42,611 nucleotides of DNA from NCBI GenBank assembly GCA_946414595.1, contig CAMKPE010000015.1, forward strand, positions 1 to 42,611. Reading direction: 5' to 3'. A program made the position numbers and the translations under genes. Below, one piece after another: positions 8,378 through 16,302 of the stretch (the stretch's first letter is position 1; every line of letters begins with the position of its first letter). The notes under the pieces are model-generated. The model was given only the letters and a program-made list of their open reading frames with translations. It was not told where the DNA came from and searched no databases. The stretch is from an uncultured Clostridium sp. GTDB lineage: Bacteria > Bacillota_I > Bacilli_A > RF39 > UBA660.

Positions 8378-10324
8378 TTAAGATTTTAATTCAAATAAGA
8401 TATCACGTAATTCCATAGCTCTTTCAAAGTCTAAGTTCTTAGCAGCTTCTCTCATTTCTCTTTCAATTTCTTCAAGATTCAATTCTTTTTCTAATTTAGT
8501 TTCTTTCTTAGTCTTAGTCTTCTTAGTTTCATCAACATTACTAATTAATTCTCTTATTTCTTTATTTATTGTTTTAGGAATAATTCCATTATCTTCATTA
8601 TATTTATTTTGTATTTCACGTCTTCTTCTTGTTTCAGTAATTGCTTTGTCCATTGATTCAGTAATCTTATCAGCGTACATAATACATTTACCATGTTCAT
8701 TTCTTGCGCATCTTCCGATTGTTTGGATAAGACTTCTTTCACTTCTTAAGAATCCTTCTTTATCAGCATCCAATATTGCAATTAAACTTACTTCAGGAAT
8801 ATCTATTCCTTCACGTAATAAGTTAATTCCTACAATACAATCATATTTACCAAGACGTAAATCTCTTATTATTCTTAATCTTTCTAGAGTTTTAACTTCT
8901 GTATGAAGATATGCTACTTTAATATCTAATTCTTTTAAATAGTTTGTTAACTCTTCAGCCATTCTAATAGTTAAAGTAGTTATTAAAACTCTTTCATTCT
9001 TACTTATTCTATCTTTTATTTCACCTACTAAATCATCTATTTGGCCAGTTGAAGGTCTTACTTCAATTAATGGATCTAATAATCCAGTTGGTCTAATAAT
9101 TTGTTCAGTAAATTTATGATTAGTTTTTTCAAGTTCATAATCTCCAGGTGTTGCAGATACATATATTGCTTGATGTATTTTTTCTTCAAACTCTTCAAAC
9201 TTTAACGGTCTATTATCAAGTGCACTTGGAAGTCTAAATCCATAGTCAACAAGATTCATTTTTCTTGCTCTATCTCCATTATACATACCTCTTACTTGTG
9301 GAAGAGTTACGTGTGATTCATCTACTATAAGTAAATAATCATCTCCAAAGAAATCCATTAGGGTTGTAGGAGTTTCTCCTTCTTCTCTTAGTGCCATATG
9401 TCTTGAATAGTTTTCAACTCCAGAACAGAATCCAGTCTCAGATAGCATCTCTAAATCATAATTAGTTCTTTCTTCTATTCTTTGTGCCTCAAGAAGTTTA
9501 TTATTATCTTTAAAAAATTTAACTCTTTCATCACATTCTTTTCTAATTCTCTTCATAGCTTCTTCTAGTTTTTCATCACTAGTAACGAATAAACTAGCAG
9601 GGAATATTGAAACAGTCTTTTTATTTACTTTTACTTTTCCAGTTAAAGCATCTATTTCACTAATTCTATCTATTTCATCACCAAAGAATTCTATTCTTAT
9701 ACCATTTGTTCTTTCGCTTGCTGGTATTACTTCTAAAACATCTCCTCTTGCTCTAAAAGTACCACGCTTAAAATCTATATCGTTTCGCTCATATAACATA
9801 TCAACAAGTTTGTTTAAAACTTTATCTCTATCAATTGTATCTCCAACATTTAAAGTTAACATTTTATCTTTATATTCTTCAGGTTCACCAATACCATAAA
9901 TACATGAAACTGATGCGACTACTATTGTATCTTTTCTTGTTAATAAAGAACTAGCAGCAGCATGTCTTAATTCATCTATTTCATCATTAATAGATGAATC
10001 TTTTTCTATGTAAGTATCAGTTGATGGTACATATGCTTCAGGTTGGTAATAATCATAATATGATACAAAATACTCAACACGATTTTCAGGAAACAATTCT
10101 TTAAATTCACTATATAATTGCCCTGCTAAAGTTTTATTGTGAGCAAGAACTAATGTTGGTTTATTAACATTAGCAATTACATTAGCCATTGTAAATGTTT
10201 TACCACTACCAGTAACACCAAGTAAAACTTGATGCTTTTTACCATTATTAATACCATTTGTTAATTCTTCTATTGCTTTAGGCTGATCACCAGTAGGTTT
10301 AAAATTAGATACTAATTTAAACAT
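8378..10324 (-). CDS. uvrB: Excinuclease ABC subunit B
   Basis: 648 residues, typical length. UvrB is the helicase-like damage verifier of nucleotide excision repair. Seen are Walker [16 protein letters not shown] near residue 38, the beta-hairpin region [12 protein letters not shown], the helicase motif [19 protein letters not shown], the motif VI region [12 protein letters not shown], and a C-terminal UVR coiled coil with [12 protein letters not shown] that contacts UvrC. The start ATG has AAGGAGATG about 6 bases upstream. uvrA is not adjacent; three genes unrelated to repair intervene on the same strand. Confidence 0.98.
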   Translation of the reverse strand: MFKLVSNFKPTGDQPKAIEELTNGINNGKKHQVLLGVTGSGKTFTMANVIANVNKPTLVLAHNKTLAGQLYSEFKELFPENRVEYFVSYYDYYQPEAYVPSTDTYIEKDSSINDEIDELRHAAASSLLTRKDTIVVASVSCIYGIGEPEEYKDKMLTLNVGDTIDRDKVLNKLVDMLYERNDIDFKRGTFRARGDVLEVIPASERTNGIRIEFFGDEIDRISEIDALTGKVKVNKKTVSIFPASLFVTSDEKLEEAMKRIRKECDERVKFFKDNNKLLEAQRIEERTNYDLEMLSETGFCSGVENYSRHMALREEGETPTTLMDFFGDDYLLIVDESHVTLPQVRGMYNGDRARKMNLVDYGFRLPSALDNRPLKFEEFEEKIHQAIYVSATPGDYELEKTNHKFTEQIIRPTGLLDPLIEVRPSTGQIDDLVGEIKDRISKNERVLITTLTIRMAEELTNYLKELDIKVAYLHTEVKTLERLRIIRDLRLGKYDCIVGINLLREGIDIPEVSLIAILDADKEGFLRSERSLIQTIGRCARNEHGKCIMYADKITESMDKAITETRRRREIQNKYNEDNGIIPKTINKEIRELISNVDETKKTKTKKETKLEKELNLEEIEREMREAAKNLDFERAMELRDILFELKS

Positions 10325-10347
10325 CGAATCATCTCCTTTTCGTTTTT

Positions 10348-10375
10348 ATTTTATCATTTAGATTTAAAAAAACAA
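10348..10375 (-). promoter_or_regulatory. Putative uvrB promoter
   Basis: TTGTTT (10370-10375), 16 bases, TAAAAT (10348-10353) with TG one base ahead of the -10 box. It overlaps the T-tract of the preceding terminator. Confidence 0.45.
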
Positions 10376-10399
10376 GAGACAATAACCTTTCCCTTGTTA
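10364..10399 (-). terminator. Terminator of the 10425-11439 pair
   Basis: The minus strand pairs AACAAG (10393-10398) with CTTGTT (10371-10376) across a 16-base loop, followed by a run of seven T. Confidence 0.6.
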
Positions 10400-10424
10400 T
10401 ATTATTTAATGTTTTTTCTTTAAG

Positions 10425-10769
10425 CTATACTAGTGGCCTATATTCGCTAGGTTCAACAGCTAAATCAGGATTACTTAACACTTTTTCCCAACATTCTTTT
10501 GGAGATGTACCATATCCTAATGATCCAAAGAATTTTCTTAACATTCCACAATAATTGTTATAATCTTCTTCCTCGTCTTCTTTCATTTCTGATACATCTA
10601 CTAATAAGATTAAAGAACCTGTTCCACGATAATCAAATTGCTCACCACTTTCAATTTTAGCAATTAATGATTTAAAACACTCTAACCATTCTTTATAAGA
10701 AATAACTGGAACATCAAATTTATCAGTATTATCAACCAATTCTTTTATTTGTTCAATCGAAGTAGTCAT
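10425..10769 (-). CDS. Small acidic hypothetical protein
   Basis: 114 residues, not recognised. It is soluble and acidic (a run of Asp/Glu near residue 65), with YRGTGSLILLVDVSEM in the middle and a Pro-containing C-terminus. AGGAGG lies 10 bases before the ATG. It follows the ADP-ribosyltransferase-like gene by 55 bases, and a promoter match sits in that gap, so it can be made with or without that gene. A partner or antidote role would fit the arrangement, but nothing in the sequence proves it. Confidence 0.65.
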   Translation of the reverse strand: MTTSIEQIKELVDNTDKFDVPVISYKEWLECFKSLIAKIESGEQFDYRGTGSLILLVDVSEMKEDEEEDYNNYCGMLRKFFGSLGYGTSPKECWEKVLSNPDLAVEPSEYRPLV

Positions 10770-10791
10770 TTAAAAGCCTCCTATCATTTTC

Positions 10792-10820
10792 ATAATACAT
10801 TTATTAATTGAAAAAAGCAA
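10792..10820 (-). promoter_or_regulatory. Putative promoter of the 114-residue gene
   Basis: TTGCTT (10815-10820), 17 bases, TATTAT (10792-10797), directly after the stop of the upstream gene. Confidence 0.4.
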
Positions 10821-10824
10821 GTTA

Positions 10825-11439
10825 TTACTTTGCAGGTTGTCTTTTCTTACCTTTAAACTCATCTACAAATTTATCTTGTTCTTCAGGTGTTAAATTATCA
10901 AAGAAATATTCATTATCCATGTATGCTAAGTGATCAAGTGCTTCTTCAGGATTTTGAAGAAAATCCATATAATTAGTATTATCACAGAAAAAGAAGCTAC
11001 CTTTTACAAACTCTCTTGGTAAATGACATTTCTCTATTCCAGGAAGAGTGATTCCTCCAAAACTAGTTATACCAGTTTCCTTTTTATCTGATACTGCGTA
11101 TAAAAGCATTTCAGCATCACTACCTTTAACAATTCTTTGTTTAACCCATTCGTTATACTGCTTTTCATCAAAGCCATTCAACTTCATAATAAATGATTTA
11201 GGGATTGCTAATATAACATTAGAAGCTTCTCCTCTTTTGGATTCTTTCCATCCATAAGCACATAGTTTAACAGGATCTTTAGATGCTTGCCCAATCATAC
11301 TTGTTTTATCATAATCAAAACCTGTTTCCATTATACTTACTGCACTTGAAAGACTTGTTCCATGTTTGGCAACAATATCACAATTATCAAACACTTGATT
11401 AGCAATTTCAACTACTTGTTTTCTTAATAATTTCTCCAA
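10825..11439 (-). CDS. Possible ADP-ribosyltransferase-like protein (unproven)
   Basis: 204 residues from a TTG start at 11437-11439, chosen because AAGGTGAT lies 5 bases upstream; the alternative GTG at 11446-11448 overlaps that site. No signal peptide or membrane helix. The segment KHGTSLSSAVSIMETGF (from about residue 25) resembles the first motif of PARP/ART folds (HGT, then a helix and GF). A later LPREFVKGSFFFCDN resembles the terminal 'PxEFIxG' strand of many ART toxins. The catalytic Tyr and Glu are not assigned with confidence. It lies between a kinase-like gene and a small acidic gene. It may equally be an unrelated fold. Confidence 0.45.
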   Translation of the reverse strand: MEKLLRKQVVEIANQVFDNCDIVAKHGTSLSSAVSIMETGFDYDKTSMIGQASKDPVKLCAYGWKESKRGEASNVILAIPKSFIMKLNGFDEKQYNEWVKQRIVKGSDAEMLLYAVSDKKETGITSFGGITLPGIEKCHLPREFVKGSFFFCDNTNYMDFLQNPEEALDHLAYMDNEYFFDNLTPEEQDKFVDEFKGKKRQPAK

Positions 11440-11465
11440 TAAAATCACCTTAAATATATTATAAC

Positions 11466-11492
11466 ATAAAAAAAATATGCTTAATGCATATT
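11466..11492 (-). terminator. Terminator of the kinase-like gene
   Basis: The minus strand reads AATATGC-ATTAA-GCATATT followed by six or more T. The stop codon TAA of the gene lies inside the loop. A TATAAT (11458-11463) follows at once and may serve the next gene. Confidence 0.75.
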
Positions 11493-12179
11493 CTTTCTAA
11501 CCTTATTTTCTACTTTATCAAGTCTTTTACTCATAGATTTAAAATCTTTTGGTTTATATACAGGTAAATCAATAAGATTAAATCTTTTATTTACAATAAA
11601 TAATAATTCATCATACCACTTAAGAACTATTTTCAAATTCTCTTTACTTGCTTCACGCATATATAATGGCTCAAAATCTATTAAATGTACTTGATTATCT
11701 TTGAATATAAAGTTTCCCATATTACTATCAGTATAATAAAATCCATAATCTTTTAACTCTTCAATTATTCCTAATATATCACGCATCATCAAGAATAAAT
11801 TATGTACATTATCATCATCTCTTTTATAATGTTCTGATAGTTTTTCTAAAGAATGAGTCTCTGCTATTTCATATAAAGAAATGCCATTTTCAAAAAAAGG
11901 AACTACTGTACCCTTAACAAGTCCATTTTCTTCATACAAGGCGTTTGGAAGTTTTGTTTTTGTAACTTGATCTTTAACTAAACTAAAGCGCTCAATTAAA
12001 CTAACTGTTTTAGGGACATCAAGTTCAGTAACTGAATATTTAATTATTTGATTTGGATCATCAAGAAGTCTAAAAAATCTACTTTTTGAAGCATTAGCAG
12101 ATTTATTTCCATTTTGTCGAAAAAACAGTTCTTGACCTTTATTACTTTCATTATATCTAATGACACTAGCCCTTTCCAT
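11481..12179 (-). CDS. Protein-kinase-like protein
   Basis: 232 residues with a kinase-fold pattern: a candidate ATP-binding Lys at 47 (QIIKYS), an acidic residue in the next helix (ERF, about 63), a hinge-like VVPFFENGISLYEI near 93-105, a catalytic-loop-like YYTDSNMGNFIF (Asp151, Asn156) and LIDFEP (Asp168, in place of DFG). His-Arg of the usual HRD is replaced by Tyr-Thr. No clear glycine-rich loop is seen, but the catalytic acidic residues remain, so activity is possible. The C-terminus is basic. Expression is from its own strong promoter with an AAGGGGGG site. The target is unknown; the neighbours are MSDG proteins and the ART-like gene. Confidence 0.6.
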   Translation of the reverse strand: MERASVIRYNESNKGQELFFRQNGNKSANASKSRFFRLLDDPNQIIKYSVTELDVPKTVSLIERFSLVKDQVTKTKLPNALYEENGLVKGTVVPFFENGISLYEIAETHSLEKLSEHYKRDDDNVHNLFLMMRDILGIIEELKDYGFYYTDSNMGNFIFKDNQVHLIDFEPLYMREASKENLKIVLKWYDELLFIVNKRFNLIDLPVYKPKDFKSMSKRLDKVENKVRKNMH

Positions 12180-12205
12180 ATATAGTCCCCCCTTAATTAC
12201 GTAAC

Positions 12206-12234
12206 ATTATATCACAAAACCCTTGAAAAGTAAA
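12206..12234 (-). promoter_or_regulatory. Promoter of the kinase-like gene
   Basis: TTTACT (12229-12234), 17 bases, TATAAT (12206-12211), with an extended TGA directly before the -10 box. A strong sigma-A match. Confidence 0.7.
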
Positions 12235-12255
12235 GAAATAAAGATTTTTAAAGCA

Positions 12256-12282
12256 TAATAAAACCCAGTATTAACTGGGTAT
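12256..12282 (-). terminator. Terminator of MSDG paralog A
   Basis: The minus strand reads ACCCAG-TTAATA-CTGGGT followed by TTTTATTAT. It isolates paralog A from the kinase-like gene. Confidence 0.8.
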
Positions 12283-12291
12283 TTACGTCTA

Positions 12292-12924
12292 TTAATTTGC
12301 TGATAACTCTGATTGTGCAGTTTCTTTTCCAAGAGTAATACTTAACTCTTCTTCTTCGAATGCAGTAGTCATTTTAGATTTTAAATAACCTAAGTTAACA
12401 GAAAGATTAGACTTTAATAATTCTATTCTTGATTGGTATGCTGATAACAATGTTCCTGCAGGATCTAATAATCCAAAGTCTAATGGTAAGTCTTCTAAAT
12501 CACCAAGAGTTTTTGTTACTGCTGCTTCAAAAGTCTCTAATGATGCTTTTGCAAAAGTAATATTCATACCTGTAATACCATTTAATGATTCTTCTAATTT
12601 AATTAAATCAGCCATTCCTACATGAACATATGGATAGTATGATAAATTAGCACCATTCTTTTCAGCCATTGTTCTAGCTGCTTCTAAAGCATCTTGTAAT
12701 AATTTATCTGAATCCATTAAAAATACTACTGACCATGAACATAAATTTTGTAATGCACTATTACATTTAACAGCATTTGGTGAAGCCCAAGAATTATGTA
12801 ATTCATTATTAAATGTTTCAAATGCTTCAATATATTCTCTTCCAATCTTTTCAACTGCGTCTCTAAAATTTCCCAATTGAGCTCTTACTTCTTGAAGTTT
12901 TACTCCAGTAAATCCATCACTCAT
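12292..12924 (-). CDS. WXG100-like MSDG-family protein, paralog A
   Basis: 210 residues, all-helical by composition, no signal peptide or membrane helix. It starts MSDGFTG. A Trp at 46 in HNSWASPNAV lies where two helices would turn, as in WXG100 proteins (WxG then Ala and an aromatic or Asn). Shared family marks are AEKNGANLSY near 92, LDPAGTLLSAYQSRIELL near 155-172 and the C-terminal GKETAQSELSAN. About twice WXG100 length. It has its own promoter and terminator. Substrate status for a type VII-like secretion system is inference: no such system is in the window. Confidence 0.65.
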   Translation of the reverse strand: MSDGFTGVKLQEVRAQLGNFRDAVEKIGREYIEAFETFNNELHNSWASPNAVKCNSALQNLCSWSVVFLMDSDKLLQDALEAARTMAEKNGANLSYYPYVHVGMADLIKLEESLNGITGMNITFAKASLETFEAAVTKTLGDLEDLPLDFGLLDPAGTLLSAYQSRIELLKSNLSVNLGYLKSKMTTAFEEEELSITLGKETAQSELSAN

Positions 12925-12965
12925 AATATTTCCTCCTCATTATGAAAATCTTTATATCCATTTAT

Positions 12966-12994
12966 ATTATCTAACAAATAAAGATATTTGTAAA
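12966..12994 (-). promoter_or_regulatory. MSDG-family promoter, paralog A
   Basis: TTTACA (12989-12994), 17 bases, GATAAT (12966-12971). The same boxes and spacing occur ahead of paralogs C, D (GACAAT) and E. Confidence 0.7.
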
Positions 12995-12999
12995 CAAAT

Positions 13000-13032
13000 A
13001 TAAAGACAACTCTTGTAAAGTAGTTGTCTTAT
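13000..13032 (-). terminator. Second terminator after paralog B
   Basis: AAGACAACT (minus, 13022-13030) pairs with AGTTGTCTT (13003-13011) across a 10-base loop, followed by a T-rich stretch. It lies directly ahead of the paralog A promoter. Confidence 0.65.
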
Positions 13033-13041
13033 AACAATAAG

Positions 13042-13067
13042 AAAAACACATAACTTTCGTCATGTGT
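13042..13067 (-). terminator. First terminator after paralog B
   Basis: A 9-bp stem, ACACATGAC with GTTATGTGT, is closed by a GAAA tetraloop and followed by TTTTTC on the minus strand. Confidence 0.85.
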
Positions 13068-13092
13068 CTTACTTATTAATATTAATTTTTTA

Positions 13093-13731
13093 CTAAGCGC
13101 TAAGAACAGCTTGAGAAGCAGCTTTACCACTGATAACACTTTGTTGTTCAGAAGTAATGTTCTCATTAATCTTGTCTTTGATTAGATTTACTGCATCTTC
13201 AATCTTAGTTTTTAGTTCTGTAATTCTTTGTCTATACAAACTTTGAATTGATCCAGCTTGGTCATATACAGCGATTGATGCTGGAATACCTAACATTCTT
13301 GCAATTAAACCTTTAACAGTGTTTACAAATCCTTCAACTAATGCTTTTACTTTTTCAACTTGCATACCAATGATTCCTGCTGGGCTAATTTCTTTAAGTG
13401 GTGTAAGTGTACCTACAACAGCTCCAACTCTGTCTCCATATGCGAATGAAGAACCATTACTCTTAGCAAATGAGTTAACTGCATATACAGCACTATTAAT
13501 TAAACTATTAACAGAAGTAACTCCTTGTGCAACTACATCCATAAATGATTGAATAACACCATTGAATGTTACAGCAATTGGTGAAGCCCACATATTTGAT
13601 AAACCTTCAGAAAATGCAACTGCAGTTTGTCCTAAAGCTCTAGTAACTTCTTCAAATGCCCCTCTAAATGCATCAAGATTAGATTTTGCTAATCCACCAT
13701 TATAACCAGTAATTCCGTTTCCGTCTGACAT
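13093..13731 (-). CDS. WXG100-like MSDG-family protein, paralog B (divergent)
   Basis: 212 residues. It starts MSDGNGITG and carries Trp48 in LSNMWASPIAVTFNG, FAKSNGSSFAY near 93, VYDQAGSIQSLYRQRITELK near 157-176 and the C-terminal GKAASQAVLSA. It is more hydrophobic and Ala/Val-rich than the other four and lacks their promoter type: it has TTGACA with TATACT instead, plus GTATAC repeats in the leader. Two terminators follow. No signal peptide. Its role probably parallels that of the other paralogs but under different control. Confidence 0.62.
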   Translation of the reverse strand: MSDGNGITGYNGGLAKSNLDAFRGAFEEVTRALGQTAVAFSEGLSNMWASPIAVTFNGVIQSFMDVVAQGVTSVNSLINSAVYAVNSFAKSNGSSFAYGDRVGAVVGTLTPLKEISPAGIIGMQVEKVKALVEGFVNTVKGLIARMLGIPASIAVYDQAGSIQSLYRQRITELKTKIEDAVNLIKDKINENITSEQQSVISGKAASQAVLSA

Positions 13732-13752
13732 ATAAAAATCCTCCTATTTCCC

Positions 13753-13786
13753 GTATACTTTCGTATACCTTATATTTTAAGTATAC
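13753..13786 (-). promoter_or_regulatory. Three GTATAC palindromes and 5' leader hairpin of paralog B
   Basis: GTATAC occurs at 13753-13758, 13763-13768 and 13781-13786; the first two start 10 bases apart (one helix turn) and the third overlaps the -10 box. In the mRNA the first two form GTATAC-GAAA-GTATAC, a 6-bp stem with a GNRA loop near the 5' end. Either an operator or an mRNA-stabilising hairpin would fit. Confidence 0.5.
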
Positions 13787-13807
13787 CATTTTAAGTAATA
13801 ATGTCAA
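13780..13807 (-). promoter_or_regulatory. Promoter of paralog B
   Basis: TTGACA (13802-13807), 16 bases, TATACT (13780-13785). The -35 box contains the TGA stop of the upstream gene. Confidence 0.65.
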
Positions 13808-14142
13808 TTATTAAATAAACTTTTTAACATATCATACTGTCTATACATGTATTGTACAGTATTTTCAAGGTAATAATAGTGAAAAATATAAGGCACTAAT
13901 AAGCAAAAAAACAATAAATTTAATATAACTAGTCCAATACTAAAGTTATTTAATGAATATAAAAAGGTTATTAAGAACATTAATGCAAATAACATAGTAA
14001 CTAAAAAATGAACTAATCTCTCATGCATAAAGAAATTTATCTTTATTAAATGTTCTTCGATAACACTATCTAAATTCTTTTTATTCTTTTCTTCTATAAT
14101 TTTATCAATCTTTTCAACATATTCTTTCATATAACTCTTCAT
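13804..14142 (-). CDS. Small two-helix membrane protein
   Basis: 112 residues, not recognised. A charged N-terminal helix of about 45 residues (Lys/Glu-rich, possibly coiled) is followed by two hydrophobic segments (VTMLFALMFLITFLYSL and IGLVILNLLFFCLLVPYIF) and a short Tyr-rich tail. AGGAGATAAG sits directly before the ATG. It is transcribed divergently from the glycosyltransferase gene and runs into the paralog B promoter with no terminator between. Its position beside MSDG genes could mean a membrane partner, but no motif supports that. Confidence 0.6.
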   Translation of the reverse strand: MKSYMKEYVEKIDKIIEEKNKKNLDSVIEEHLIKINFFMHERLVHFLVTMLFALMFLITFLYSLNNFSIGLVILNLLFFCLLVPYIFHYYYLENTVQYMYRQYDMLKSLFNN

Positions 14143-14188
14143 CTTATCTCCTATTACAAAAATATTTTAACATATATAATATAATTAA

Positions 14189-14197
14189 TGATATAAT
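14189..14197 (+). promoter_or_regulatory. Extended -10 promoter for the glycosyltransferase gene
   Basis: TGA directly precedes TATAAT (14192-14197), with no convincing -35 box. A minus-strand TGT-TAAAAT at 14164-14172 could drive the divergent small membrane protein. Confidence 0.5.
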
Positions 14198-14221
14198 AAA
14201 AAATATGATATGGAGTATAGG

Positions 14222-15664
14222 ATGAAAGATTTAGTAATAGTAATTTTAGGAAAAGAACAAGATTTTAAATTAAATGACAATATTAGTATTATTTATTCAG
14301 ATGGATCAAATATGAGACATTTAATTGAAAATGCTAATTCTAAATATATAGCATTTATTAAAGAAGAAGATAGAATAGATGGAAAATACCTAGAAAAAGT
14401 GTCTGAAAAGATTAAAGAGGATTTTGACTGCTGTTTTATCAACTATATAATTGATTATGATTATAAGAAAAATATGAAAGTCTTAACTAATCCAGATGAA
14501 TTAAAAGAAATATACCCATATGTTGATGAATATATCTTTAGTTTTATTTTCAAAAGAACAAAATTATTAAAAGTATTAGATTATTTAAATAATAGAAAAA
14601 TCAATGATTTTATAAAAAAAGAATTTGAAAAGAGAACCGCAATTGGAGATATTATCTACTTCCATAATCCTAAAGGAAAGAAGATGCTTCACAATTTTAG
14701 ATATGCTGATATAAAAAGGAATGAATATTACAAAAACTTATTATATTTCAGCGTTAACTGTGATGGTACATTCAATGGTTATATAAGTTGGGTTAGAAAC
14801 ATTGGAAGATGTTTTGGAAAGAAATATGATATTACACTTCTTTATGATAAGTTAAATGATAAGATGATTAAATCATTTAATAAATATAATATTAAATGTA
14901 TTCAAAGATCATATGCAGTTAATTATATGTGCGATAGATTATTAGTGTCATACTCTGATTATCATTATCCTAAAAATATAATTGCACTTGATGAAAACTA
15001 TATGTTCATTCATGGTAATATGAGTGATTATCCAAACTCAGCACATTATAAAGATGATATATATACAAGATACATTGGTGTATCTAAAGTAACTGCTAAA
15101 AAAGCAGAAGGATATTTCCCAACTAGTAAAATTGATAATATCTTAAATCCATTTAAACTTGAAGAAGACCTAGTTAAACCACATTTAAAATTAGTTTCTG
15201 CACAAAGAAGTTCTAAAATTAAATGTCCTGAAAGAATCGAAAAGATGGCAAGTATCCTAGATGAACTTGAAATTCCTTATACATGGAATGTATTCACTGA
15301 TGTAGGAGAAGGAACAAATAAAGGCGGATTAATATATAGACACAGAATAAGTAATCCACTACCTTACGTTAATGATGCAGATTATTTCGTATTATTAAGT
15401 GATAGTGAAGCAATGCCTTATTGTATACTAGAAGCATTATCAGTAAATACAAAAGTAATAGTAACACCACTTGAAACATATAAAGAATTAAAGATAAAAG
15501 ACAAAGTACATGGTGCAATTATTCCATTTGAATACTTTGAAGACGAAAATAAAGAACAACTTGTAGAAATGGTAAAAAGAATATATAGAGATAAAGATAA
15601 GAAAATAGATTACCAATTAGACGAATCATTATTTGATGAATATAACAACATATTTATCAAGTAA
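14222..15664 (+). CDS. Two-domain glycosyltransferase
   Basis: 480 residues from ATG 14222, preferred over ATG 14210 because GGAG (14212-14215) gives proper spacing. The N-terminal 120 residues resemble a reduced GT-A (GT2) unit, with YIAFIKEEDRID in the place of the usual DxD region and no clear metal-binding DxD. The C-terminal half looks like a GT4/GT-B acceptor-donor domain: KLVSAQRSSKIKCPERI, then YVNDADYFVLLSDSEAMPYC and ILEALSVNTKVIVTPLETYKEL (the E-x7-E-like donor site). It probably acts at the cytosolic membrane face on a cell-envelope glycan. First gene of the only plus-strand block. Confidence 0.72.
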   Translation: MKDLVIVILGKEQDFKLNDNISIIYSDGSNMRHLIENANSKYIAFIKEEDRIDGKYLEKVSEKIKEDFDCCFINYIIDYDYKKNMKVLTNPDELKEIYPYVDEYIFSFIFKRTKLLKVLDYLNNRKINDFIKKEFEKRTAIGDIIYFHNPKGKKMLHNFRYADIKRNEYYKNLLYFSVNCDGTFNGYISWVRNIGRCFGKKYDITLLYDKLNDKMIKSFNKYNIKCIQRSYAVNYMCDRLLVSYSDYHYPKNIIALDENYMFIHGNMSDYPNSAHYKDDIYTRYIGVSKVTAKKAEGYFPTSKIDNILNPFKLEEDLVKPHLKLVSAQRSSKIKCPERIEKMASILDELEIPYTWNVFTDVGEGTNKGGLIYRHRISNPLPYVNDADYFVLLSDSEAMPYCILEALSVNTKVIVTPLETYKELKIKDKVHGAIIPFEYFEDENKEQLVEMVKRIYRDKDKKIDYQLDESLFDEYNNIFIK

Positions 15665-15665
15665 A

Positions 15666-15694
15666 TTGACAAAAAACACTCTTTGTAGTATAAT
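15666..15694 (+). promoter_or_regulatory. Perfect consensus sigma-A promoter
   Basis: TTGACA (15666-15671), 17 bases, TATAAT (15689-15694). It starts one base after the glycosyltransferase stop and drives the 151-residue gene. Confidence 0.88.
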
Positions 15695-15722
15695 ATACAC
15701 TCGTCTGAAAGGGGTATATTAT

Positions 15723-16178
15723 ATGCTAACAAAAAAAGAATTAGATAGCGATGGAGCTAAACGTATTTATAAGTCTCTTGGTAAAAGATATAGTAAGGAT
15801 TTTAGATTACTATCTCACTTTGTAAGAAACAAAGAATACACAAAATATGATCTTGAAAATTCGTCTTTTGAAAAGAATCCTGATGCAATGATTATTACTG
15901 AACGTCGTACATTAAAAAATAGTAATAAACAAGTTGAAGCAATTGCAAGAAGATATGATAATTCTAATTGCTTAGATATAACATTAAATATCAGTAAAAA
16001 AGAAAAAGCATTCCCTACAGGAGAAGAACATGATGTTCCTGTAGCTAAAGTAGATTTCTATTACCTTAATGGAATGATTATTGTTTCTGATATTAAGGAT
16101 GCTGAAGAAATTCAAAAAGCTGAAGAAGAAAGATTAAAAGGAGTACAAAGAAAAGTAAAAGAAAGTAGAGTTCAATAA
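15723..16178 (+). CDS. Hypothetical protein behind a consensus promoter
   Basis: 151 residues, not recognised. It is soluble and Lys/Glu-rich, with a basic N-terminal part (GAKRIYKSLGKRYSKDF) and a C-terminal charged helix (EEIQKAEEERLKGVQRKVKE). The middle has a strand pattern with NCLDITLNIS and VAKVDFYYLNGMIIVSDI. ATG 15723-15725 was chosen because AAAGGGG lies 8 bases upstream and the transcript from the promoter at 15666-15694 begins about 15701; the longer frame starts before the promoter. Two terminators follow. The perfect promoter suggests high expression. Confidence 0.7.
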   Translation: MLTKKELDSDGAKRIYKSLGKRYSKDFRLLSHFVRNKEYTKYDLENSSFEKNPDAMIITERRTLKNSNKQVEAIARRYDNSNCLDITLNISKKEKAFPTGEEHDVPVAKVDFYYLNGMIIVSDIKDAEEIQKAEEERLKGVQRKVKESRVQ

Positions 16179-16190
16179 ACTCTATTTTTT
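16166..16190 (+). terminator. First terminator after the 151-residue gene
   Basis: TAGAGTT (16166-16172) pairs with AACTCTA (16178-16184), followed by TTTTTT. The stop codon lies in the loop. Confidence 0.8.
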
Positions 16191-16199
16191 ATTAGTAAA

Positions 16200-16228
16200 G
16201 CAACTCATTTACACGAGTTGTTTTTTCT
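16200..16228 (+). terminator. Second terminator after the 151-residue gene
   Basis: CAACTC (16201-16206) pairs with GAGTTG (16215-16220), followed by TTTTTT. It lies directly ahead of the paralog C promoter, as at the other family members. Confidence 0.75.
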
Positions 16229-16233
16229 ATTTC

Positions 16234-16262
16234 TTTACAAATCATTATTTTTGTATGATAAT
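16234..16262 (+). promoter_or_regulatory. MSDG-family promoter, paralog C
   Basis: TTTACA (16234-16239), 17 bases, GATAAT (16257-16262). Confidence 0.72.
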
Positions 16263-16302
16263 AAAATAGTAAATAACATTTAAAATAAAGGAGGTATATG
16301 TT

